Shown here: in pieces, positions 43,922 through 49,462 of the stretch
Position numbering within the stretch: position 1 is the stretch's first letter
Layout: each line of letters opens with the position of its first letter
NCBI GenBank assembly: GCA_002167745.1
Contig: NHCB01000001.1
Location: 1 to 49,462, forward strand
DNA length: 49,462 bases
DNA from: Betaproteobacteria bacterium TMED22
Lineage (GTDB): Bacteria > Pseudomonadota > Gammaproteobacteria > Burkholderiales > Eutrophovitaceae
Direction of reading: 5' to 3'
The notes under the pieces: model-generated
The model's database searches: none
What the model was told of the DNA's origin: nothing
Seen by the model: the letters and a program-made list of their open reading frames with translations, nothing else
Translations under genes and position numbers: made by a program

Positions 43922-44620
43922 ATGTTGAATAACGATTTGTCGCAACACGTAGGTTTTGAAGTGAGCGTTGTCGCGTTCGATTTGGACGGAACTTTGGCTG
44001 ATACGCTTCCTGATCTTCACACAGCAACAAACCTAACGCTTAATGATCTTGGCCATGATCCGGTTAGTACGGATGTTGTTCGCCAATATATTGGCCAGGG
44101 GATCGAATATTTATTGGTTGAGCTATTTAAAGACCTCAAGATTTATTGGGAAGAGGCGAAATTAAAAAGTATTGCACATCGATTTAGAGAGCATTACGCG
44201 CGGCATGTTTGTGAGCATTCGGTTTTGTTTCCTGGTATCGAGACGGTACTTAACACGCTCCAAAATCGGGGGTTGAAAATGGCCTGCTTAACCAATAAAA
44301 GTGAGCTATTTACTGCTCCAATCTTAATGAAATTAGGTATTCGCGATTATTTCCAAGAGGTGGTTTGTGGAGACACCCTAGAGAAACGTAAGCCTGATGC
44401 TTTGCCGTTACGCGTTCTTGCTTCACGATTTAGTGTTGATATAAAACAGATTTTAATGGTTGGTGATTCAAAGACGGACACCGCTTGTGCTCGAAACGCA
44501 GGCGCTCCGGTTGTGTGTGTGCCTTTCGGTTATCGCTCCGGAATGGCATTGGCCGAACTTGACTGCGATGCGGTTTTAGGCCGCGCTGAGGATTTACTCG
44601 ATTTAGTCAGGTTAGCGTGA
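43922..44620 (+). CDS. gph: Phosphoglycolate phosphatase
   Basis: Gph dephosphorylates 2-phosphoglycolate formed during DNA repair or photorespiratory-type metabolism. The 232-residue HAD phosphatase has the nucleophile Asp20 and acid Asp22 in AFDLDGTLADTLPDL, a helical cap, Thr/Ser motif II in MACLTNKSELF, Lys motif III in EKRKPDALPL, and the metal-binding MVGDSKTDTACARNAG. The gene follows rpe by 42 bases. The rpe-gph pairing supports phosphoglycolate over other HAD substrates. Confidence 0.93.
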   Translation: MLNNDLSQHVGFEVSVVAFDLDGTLADTLPDLHTATNLTLNDLGHDPVSTDVVRQYIGQGIEYLLVELFKDLKIYWEEAKLKSIAHRFREHYARHVCEHSVLFPGIETVLNTLQNRGLKMACLTNKSELFTAPILMKLGIRDYFQEVVCGDTLEKRKPDALPLRVLASRFSVDIKQILMVGDSKTDTACARNAGAPVVCVPFGYRSGMALAELDCDAVLGRAEDLLDLVRLA

Positions 44621-44635
44621 AGGTACTCGTCACTC

Positions 44636-44714
44636 TATAATGGGAGCTGATATGTTTCTCACAGCCACAGCACAAATTGATGTGTCTTCATATAGATTGT
44701 TGAGCTCGATGTGA
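44636..44714 (+). promoter_or_regulatory. trpE leader region: TATAAT box and 20-codon leader ORF
   Basis: A perfect TATAAT at 44636-44641 may be a -10 box, but no good -35 lies 16-18 bases upstream. From 44652 an ATG with GGGAG 5 bases upstream opens a 20-codon frame (MFLTATAQIDVSSYRLLSSM). Its TGA overlaps the trpE GTG start (ATGTGA). The frame has no Trp codon, so it is not a classical trp attenuator peptide. If the -10 is used, the leader's ribosome site would fall outside the transcript, so the two readings exclude each other. Evidence that the leader is translated is only positional. Confidence 0.3.
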
Positions 44715-46180
44715 ATAAAGAAGATTTTGAGAATTTGGCGGACGAAGGTTTTAACCATGTACCTCTGGTTTTAGAGTCTTTTGCAGATCTTGATACGCCA
44801 CTCTCCATTTATTTGAAATACGCAAACGAGCCCTATTCTTACCTGTTGGAGTCGGTCCAGGGCGGAGAGCAATTTGGTCGATATTCGTTCGTCGGCCTTC
44901 CTTCCAGGACTCGTTACGAAGTCCGTGGCCAAACTTGCTGTGAAATTCGTGACGGTGTTGTTGTGGCTCAGGTTACGAGCGAGGATCCTATCAGCTGGGT
45001 TTCTGAACTGCAGGAGCGGACGAGGGCTTATTACCGGGATGATTTACCTCGATTTCTCGGTGGACTGGTCGGTTACTTTGGTTATGAGACGGTTCATATG
45101 ATTGAGAGCCGTGTTGGTCGTGGCGAGAACAAATCTGATCCCATTGATTGTCCTGACATTCTGTTGCTGCACTCCGATGAGGTGATTGTTTACGACAATT
45201 TAGCAGCCAAACTTTATTTTGTTGTATTTGCTAATCCTCAGGAGCCAGATGCATATGAACGCGGCCAAAAACGGTTGGCCGCATTATTTGCGGATCTTCG
45301 TGAGTCGGTGGATGAGCCAAAAGAGGAGATGCTTAAGTTAGCTTTGCCGCATGAGGAGACACCCCAGGACATATTTACAGAGAGTGTTGCCCGAGCTAAA
45401 GAGTACATTCATGAGGGTGACATCATGCAGGTCGTTTTGTCGCAACGTATGTCCGTTCCCTTTCACGCAACACCGCTATCACTCTACCGTTCATTACGTG
45501 CGCTGAATCCCTCGCCGTACATGTTTTATTTTAACCTCGAGGATTTTCATATTGTCGGGGCTTCCCCAGAGATTCTCGTGAGATTGGAAAAGGGTTTGGT
45601 AACTGTGCGGCCAATTGCTGGAACTAGACCTCGTGGTGCGACAAGGGATGAAGATGTCTCTTATGAGCATGATTTGTTGGCAGATCCCAAAGAAATCGCA
45701 GAGCACGTGATGCTTATGGATCTTGGTCGTAATGACTTAGGGCGAGTTGCGCAGGTTGGTTCTGTTAATGTTACAGATCAGATGATGATTGAGCGATACT
45801 CCCATGTCATGCATATTGTCTCGAACGTAGAGGGGCGGTTATTAGATGGATTATCCGCGATTGATGTTTTAAGAGCGAGTTTCCCAGCAGGGACTGTGTC
45901 TGGGGCTCCTAAAGTGCGAGCTATGGAAATTATTGATGAGTTAGAGCCCAGCAAGCGAGGCGTCTATGCAGGAGCGGTCGGATATCTGGGGTTTAATGGT
46001 GATATGGATGTCGCGATCGCGATACGCACTGCGGTTATAAAAGACAACACTTTATACGTTCAGGCAGGTGCAGGCATTGTCGCTGACTCCGTGCCGGAAA
46101 ATGAGTGGATTGAAACAAAAAATAAGGCGAAAGCAATCCTCAGGGCTGCAGAAATTGCAGAGGCTGGGCTCAATCGTTAG
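44711..46180 (+). CDS. trpE: Anthranilate synthase component I
   Basis: TrpE converts chorismate and ammonia (from TrpG) to anthranilate, the committed step to tryptophan. The 489-residue protein starts at a GTG (MNKEDFENLADEGFNHVPL), lining up with other TrpE starts. The N-domain holds the tryptophan feedback motif LLES in YSYLLESVQGGEQFGRYSFVG. The chorismate domain has VGASPEILVRLEKGLVTVRPIAGTRPRG, LMDLGRNDLGRV, SFPAGTVSGAPKVRAMEII and YAGAVGYLGFNGDMDVAIAIRT in order. The feedback site appears intact. trpG follows after 70 bases. Confidence 0.96.
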   Translation: MNKEDFENLADEGFNHVPLVLESFADLDTPLSIYLKYANEPYSYLLESVQGGEQFGRYSFVGLPSRTRYEVRGQTCCEIRDGVVVAQVTSEDPISWVSELQERTRAYYRDDLPRFLGGLVGYFGYETVHMIESRVGRGENKSDPIDCPDILLLHSDEVIVYDNLAAKLYFVVFANPQEPDAYERGQKRLAALFADLRESVDEPKEEMLKLALPHEETPQDIFTESVARAKEYIHEGDIMQVVLSQRMSVPFHATPLSLYRSLRALNPSPYMFYFNLEDFHIVGASPEILVRLEKGLVTVRPIAGTRPRGATRDEDVSYEHDLLADPKEIAEHVMLMDLGRNDLGRVAQVGSVNVTDQMMIERYSHVMHIVSNVEGRLLDGLSAIDVLRASFPAGTVSGAPKVRAMEIIDELEPSKRGVYAGAVGYLGFNGDMDVAIAIRTAVIKDNTLYVQAGAGIVADSVPENEWIETKNKAKAILRAAEIAEAGLNR

Positions 46181-46250
46181 TGCGTTGCGCTATCTAGGCC
46201 GGCCGCATTTATTTACAATACTTGATTAAGTCGATGAGAAGATAGAGACC

Positions 46251-46823
46251 ATGTTGTTGATGATCGATAACTATGATTCTTTTACGTTTAACCTCGTCCA
46301 ATACTTCGGTGAGTTGGGGGTTGACGTTAAAGTCGCACGTAATGACCAAATTGAGATCGCTGAGATCGAATCGCTTGCGCCGAAGTGGATCGTGATCTCG
46401 CCTGGCCCATGTTCGCCCGCGCAGGCGGGTATCTCGGTGGCTGTCATTAAGGCTTTCGGAGGGAAGGTGCCACTTTTTGGTGTGTGTCTGGGGCACCAGT
46501 GTATTGGACAAGCATTTGGTGGCGCTGTCACTTATGCAAAAACTCTAATGCATGGAAAAACGTCTCGTATATCGCATCAGTCCCAAGGTGTTTTTCGCGA
46601 TTTGCCGCAGTTGTTTACGGCGACGCGGTATCATTCTCTCTCGGTACAAAGAGAGGATTTACCTGATTGTTTGGAGGTTACGGCTGAGACCCAGGACGGT
46701 GAAATTATGGGATTGAAGCACCGTTCCATGCCGATCGAGGGGGTTCAATTTCACCCGGAGTCTATCTTGAGTGAGCACGGGCATCAGCTTTTGAAGAATT
46801 TTCTACATCAACTGCACATATGA
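46251..46823 (+). CDS. trpG: Anthranilate / aminodeoxychorismate synthase glutamine amidotransferase
   Basis: This subunit hydrolyses glutamine and feeds ammonia to TrpE, and may also serve PabB. The 190-residue class I amidotransferase starts [18 protein letters not shown]. The catalytic triad is Cys79 in [15 protein letters not shown], with His169 and Glu171 in [22 protein letters not shown] forms the oxyanion region. Its stop overlaps the trpD ATG by four bases (ATGA), so it is coupled to trpD. Position favours the TrpG name. Confidence 0.95.
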   Translation: MLLMIDNYDSFTFNLVQYFGELGVDVKVARNDQIEIAEIESLAPKWIVISPGPCSPAQAGISVAVIKAFGGKVPLFGVCLGHQCIGQAFGGAVTYAKTLMHGKTSRISHQSQGVFRDLPQLFTATRYHSLSVQREDLPDCLEVTAETQDGEIMGLKHRSMPIEGVQFHPESILSEHGHQLLKNFLHQLHI

Positions 46824-47839
46824 AGATTCAAGAGGCCATAGAGCATTTTTATCGGAAGGCTGACTTGTCCCGCGACGGGATGTCCCAGGTAATGCATGAC
46901 ATTATGTCTGGCGAGGTTCCGCCGGCTTCTATTGCGGCGTTTTTGGTCGGTATTCAGATGAAGGGGCCTACCGTTGAGGAAGTGGCCGCGGCAGCAGCAG
47001 TCATGAGGGGATTTTCGACCCCTGTGTCGGTTGGTCGTCCAGAGCAGCTAATCGACACTTGTGGAACGGGCGGTGATGGTACAAAAACTTTTAATATCTC
47101 TACCGCGTCCGCTTTTGTAGTTGCCGCAGCCGGCGGGCGCGTTGCCAAACACGGAGGTCGGTCGGTGTCTAGTTCCTCGGGTAGCGCTGATGTCCTTGAG
47201 GCCCTTGGCGTGAGGATTGATTTGTCGCCGGAGAACGTTGTCCGCTGTATCGATTCAGTCGGTATCGGCTTTATGTTTGCACCAGCGCATCATTCGGCGA
47301 TGAAGTACGCGGCGCCGGTAAGGCGCGAGTTAGGCGTTAAAACATTATTTAACGTGTTGGGTCCGTTAACTAATCCAGCCGGCGCTAAACGTCAGGTTAT
47401 GGGTGTTTTTGATCGACAGTTGTTAGTGCAGCAAGCGCTGGTCTTGAGGGCGTTGGGAAGTACGCGCGCTATGATCGTACATGGTGAAAACGGGCTAGAT
47501 GAGCTTTCCCCGACAGGTTTAACCTACGTTGCTGAGCTTCGGGATCATGAGGTTCGTGAATATCAGCTGTCGCCACAGGGGCTCGGTGTTAAACCCATAA
47601 ACCTTGAGGAAATTAAAGTGTCTGGTCCCGAGGACGCTGTATCCATGTTTCTAGGTTCTTTGTCGGGCGAACATCTTCCTGGGAAGGCCGCTGTTTTGCT
47701 TAACGCCGGCGCATCGCTCTATGTTTTGGACATCGCTGCGACCTTAGCTGATGGCGTATCACTTGCCTCAAGTGTGATTGATTCTGGGCGGGCTCGTGAC
47801 AAGTTGAATGAATTTATTGCATTTACGCAGCGGGAGTAA
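46820..47839 (+). CDS. trpD: Anthranilate phosphoribosyltransferase
   Basis: TrpD joins anthranilate with PRPP to give phosphoribosyl anthranilate. The 339-residue protein has the glycine-rich PRPP loop [17 protein letters not shown] (about residues 74-90), [66 protein letters not shown] in sequence order, and [14 protein letters not shown]. All substrate-binding blocks are intact and the length matches the family. Translation is coupled to trpG; trpC follows after 29 bases. Confidence 0.96.
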   Translation: MKIQEAIEHFYRKADLSRDGMSQVMHDIMSGEVPPASIAAFLVGIQMKGPTVEEVAAAAAVMRGFSTPVSVGRPEQLIDTCGTGGDGTKTFNISTASAFVVAAAGGRVAKHGGRSVSSSSGSADVLEALGVRIDLSPENVVRCIDSVGIGFMFAPAHHSAMKYAAPVRRELGVKTLFNVLGPLTNPAGAKRQVMGVFDRQLLVQQALVLRALGSTRAMIVHGENGLDELSPTGLTYVAELRDHEVREYQLSPQGLGVKPINLEEIKVSGPEDAVSMFLGSLSGEHLPGKAAVLLNAGASLYVLDIAATLADGVSLASSVIDSGRARDKLNEFIAFTQRE

Positions 47840-47868
47840 GCTTTCATTGTGTTGAAAAGGATTGGTTT

Positions 47869-48672
47869 ATGACGGCTAGGGCATCTAACATTCTCGATAG
47901 AATCCTCGCAACCAAGCGGGAAGAAATAAAGCTGACCTCTTCGTATCGGTCGCTCGAAGATTTGGAGCGAGAAGTTGCATCTGCGCCGCCAGTTCGCAAT
48001 TTTGAGGCAGCGATTCGTTCCAAATTCGCTGGTGGTTTCTCCGCGGTTATCGCGGAAATTAAAAAGGCGAGTCCGAGTAAGGGGGTTATCAGAGAGGAGT
48101 TCGATCCAATAACGATCGCACAGTCTTATGAGAAACATGGCGCGGCGTGTTTATCGGTATTAACCGATCGGGATTATTTCATGGGGGCGGCGGAATATCT
48201 TGTGGCGGCGCGAAGTGCCACACAGTTACCCGTATTACGCAAGGATTTTATAGTTGATCCGTATCAAATTTTTGAGGCGCGCTGTATGGGGGCTGATTGT
48301 ATTTTGTTAATCGTGGCCGCATTAGAGCAGTCTCAGATGCTGGATTTAGCGCTTGTGGCGAATGAATTGGGGATGTCGGTCTTAGTCGAGGCGCATTCTC
48401 GGGAAGAGTTTGAGCGGGCAATTGAGTTAGACACGCCGCTGGTCGGGATAAATAATCGTGATTTGAGAACTTTTGAAACATCCCTGGAGACAACGTTTGG
48501 TCTTATTTCGGCGCTACCCGGGGATAGGGTATTGATCACGGAGAGCGGGATCCATACTCATGAGGACGTTTTGGCAATGCGCGAACGGGGTGTAAACGCT
48601 TTTCTGGTTGGTGAGGCTTTTATGCGACAGACGGATCCCGGAGAGGCCTTAGAGTCGCTTTTTTCTGAGTAA
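47869..48672 (+). CDS. trpC: Indole-3-glycerol phosphate synthase
   Basis: TrpC closes the indole ring from carboxyphenylaminodeoxyribulose phosphate. The 267-residue TIM barrel starts with NILDRILATKREEIKL, then has VIAEIKKASPSKGVIREEFDP with the catalytic lysine, SVLTDRDYFMG, PVLRKDFIVDPYQIFEARCMGADCILLIVA, VEAHSREEFERA and VGINNRDLRTFE, ending at ITESGIHTHEDV and FLVGEAFMR. It is monofunctional, not fused to trpF, as expected outside enterics. It is the last trp gene before a strong terminator. trpF, trpB and trpA are not in the window. Confidence 0.96.
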   Translation: MTARASNILDRILATKREEIKLTSSYRSLEDLEREVASAPPVRNFEAAIRSKFAGGFSAVIAEIKKASPSKGVIREEFDPITIAQSYEKHGAACLSVLTDRDYFMGAAEYLVAARSATQLPVLRKDFIVDPYQIFEARCMGADCILLIVAALEQSQMLDLALVANELGMSVLVEAHSREEFERAIELDTPLVGINNRDLRTFETSLETTFGLISALPGDRVLITESGIHTHEDVLAMRERGVNAFLVGEAFMRQTDPGEALESLFSE

Positions 48673-48742
48673 TTTAACTTTTTCAACTCCGAAGCTTGTG
48701 CATCTAAGTCAGTTTGATTGGATAGTTTTATCGTTGTACGAA

Positions 48743-48766
48743 AAAGGGGAGCTTAGGCTCCCCTTT
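48743..48766 (+). terminator. Rho-independent terminator of the trp cluster
   Basis: A perfect 10-bp stem (AAAGGGGAGC / GCTCCCCTTT) with the 4-base loop TTAG lies 70 bases after the trpC stop and is followed by CTTATTT. The A-flank gives U-richness on the other strand as well, so it may be bidirectional. It separates rpe-gph-trpEGDC from the porin gene. Confidence 0.9.
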
Positions 48767-48876
48767 CTTATTTAACGTCCAAATAAAAAACTATTTGTTT
48801 TTATATATTGAAAAACCAATCTCTTTACAAGCATAAAAAATAAATAGCCATTAAATACAATGATTTACAGACTTTA

Positions 48877-48913
48877 TTTTACAATATAAAACATAACGTT
48901 TCATATTGTAAAA
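48877..48913. repeat. AT-rich 11-bp inverted repeat upstream of the porin gene
   Basis: TTTTACAATAT (48877-48887) and ATATTGTAAAA (48903-48913) form perfect 11-bp arms around a 15-base spacer. They lie within a very AT-rich stretch (about 48780-48960) containing further CAATG/CATTG-like motifs. The centre is about 106 bases before the porin start of transcription predicted here, a usual distance for an activator or nucleoid-protein site. Which protein binds is unknown. Confidence 0.6.
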
Positions 48914-48985
48914 AACATTGTGTTTCAAAAATACAACAATTACATAAATTTGTAACACTATTACTTTTAGGTCGATAGCGTAAGG

Positions 48986-48994
48986 TGCTATAAA
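48986..48994 (+). promoter_or_regulatory. Extended -10 promoter of the porin gene
   Basis: TGCTATAAA matches the extended -10 form TG-N-TATAAT at eight of nine specified positions counted with the free base. Seventeen bases upstream the -35 hexamer is poor (TTTAGG), which extended -10 promoters tolerate. Transcription would begin near 49001, giving a leader of about 83 bases. Confidence 0.5.
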
Positions 48995-49005
48995 TACGTC
49001 GGGAC

Positions 49006-49073
49006 CAAATTAGAAGTGTTAAGAGTGAATCGCCCGAACACTTGACTCATTAATGCACAGAATTTCTAATTTG
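49006..49073 (+). promoter_or_regulatory. Foldable 5' leader of the porin mRNA
   Basis: CAAATTAGAA (49006-49015) is exactly complementary to TTCTAATTTG (49064-49073), a 10-bp closing stem whose 3' arm ends at the first base of the GAGGAG ribosome site. Inside it, GTGTT (49016-49020) can pair with AACAC (49037-49041). The stem would hold the region next to the ribosome site in a hairpin, which suggests post-transcriptional control or mRNA stabilisation, both known for outer-membrane porin mRNAs. The pairing is seen; the role is inference. Confidence 0.5.
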
Positions 49074-49083
49074 AGGAGATGGT

Positions 49084-49462
49084 ATGAAAAAAGCAATTAT
49101 TGCAGCAGCAGTTGCTGGCGCCTTCGCGGTTCCATCCGCAATGGCAGCTGACCTTTCGGTCAACCTAGAGTGGGGTCAAGCACTTCAATTTGGTGAGACT
49201 ACAACAACAGCTGCAGACGGCACCACTACGTCTACAGACATTCAGTCAATCGCAGATGCGGGCCGTAACCGAATCAAGTGGAACTGGACTGAGACCCTAG
49301 ATAACGGAATCGGCGTTCACGCTTATCTCGTATTCGGTAACTTGGCGACTTCAAATGGTGGCTCTGGGGCTTCAAACGCTGGTGGAGTTGATATTCGTAA
49401 CGCGTTTATTGCATTCAGCGGCGATTTCGGTACGATCCATTTAGGTACAAACGAGAACTTCT
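49084..49462 (+). CDS. Gram-negative general porin (partial, runs off the window)
   Basis: The first 126 codons of an outer-membrane porin are present; the 3' part lies beyond the window. A signal peptide KKAIIAAAVAGAFAVPSAMA (cleavage after residue 21) is followed by alternating beta-strand sequence: LSVNLEWGQALQF, NRIKWNWTETLDNGIGVHAYLVFG, DIRNAFIAFSGDFGTIHLGTNE. The pattern FIAFSGDFGTIHLG is the RNAFVGLSGDFGTLTLGR-type block of trimeric porins. GAGGAG lies 5 bases before the ATG. It is probably highly expressed, given the strong ribosome site and structured leader. Confidence 0.9.
   Translation, partial: MKKAIIAAAVAGAFAVPSAMAADLSVNLEWGQALQFGETTTTAADGTTTSTDIQSIADAGRNRIKWNWTETLDNGIGVHAYLVFGNLATSNGGSGASNAGGVDIRNAFIAFSGDFGTIHLGTNENF

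Noticed and set aside
44621-44710. Classical trp attenuator
   Set aside because: There are no Trp codons in the leader frame and no terminator-like hairpin with a T-tract before trpE.

Overview
The window reads as a chromosomal segment of a betaproteobacterium-like member of the Pseudomonadota. By eye the base composition is moderate to low in G+C, which is unusual for that group. The placement rests on gene order recalled from that group, not on a search. Blocks that point there: ubiK / glnK-amtB next to gshB-EIIA-HPr-EI; miaB-ybeZ-ybeY-corC-lnt-glyQ-glyS-gmhB-plsC-lptM-lysA; mltA-apaG / rpe-gph-trpE-trpG-trpD-trpC; a lipoyl-domain-bearing dihydrolipoamide dehydrogenase; and a Gram-negative general porin. 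A gammaproteobacterial origin cannot be excluded. No CRISPR array, prophage, transposase or integrase is visible.

Layout. (1) 1-8.5 kb, minus strand: gshB, a mannose-type EIIA, HPr and enzyme I (a PTS phosphorelay without any permease in the window), then holA, proA, lpd and nudC. (2) 8.6-10.9 kb: the nitrogen module glnK-amtB, preceded by a sigma54 promoter and an NtrC-like dyad and ended by a strong terminator. The small gene ubiK is divergent and has a FadR-like palindrome just upstream. (3) 10.9-22.3 kb: the least conventional part. A divergent Old Yellow Enzyme is followed by eight plus-strand genes: an acyl-CoA dehydrogenase lacking the usual catalytic glutamate, a MATE exporter, an MDR-type reductase, a GST-like protein, two tandem exported HExxH metallopeptidase-like paralogues that I cannot assign to a named family, an amidase, and an exported protein of unknown function. 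(4) 22.4-25.7 kb: mgtE, then msrP-msrQ with a small membrane protein attached. (5) 25.8-38.2 kb, minus strand: a DMT exporter, a DUF1178 protein, lysA, lptM, plsC, gmhB, glyS, glyQ, lnt, corC, ybeY, ybeZ and miaB, many overlapping or nearly touching. (6) 38.4-43.1 kb: an FkbM methyltransferase, a CAU tRNA on the minus strand, a UbiH/COQ6-type hydroxylase, a DsbC-like protein, mltA, a 31-residue membrane peptide and apaG. (7) 43.2-48.7 kb: rpe-gph-trpEGDC, closed by a good terminator. (8) The start of a porin gene, cut by the window edge, behind an AT-rich upstream region and a foldable 5' leader.

How the parts work together. Most genes are core functions: tRNA and ribosome maturation (miaB, ybeY, ybeZ, glyQS), envelope building (lnt, plsC, gmhB, lptM, mltA, porin), amino-acid synthesis (proA, lysA, trp), redox repair (msrPQ, DsbC-like, gshB) and nitrogen or PTS signalling. 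The best candidates for undescribed biology are the tandem exported gluzincin-like pair with its neighbours (17.1-22.3 kb), the acyl-CoA dehydrogenase with a missing catalytic base, and several intergenic regulatory structures: the FadR-like palindrome before ubiK, the long inverted repeat between miaB and the FkbM gene, and the porin leader fold.
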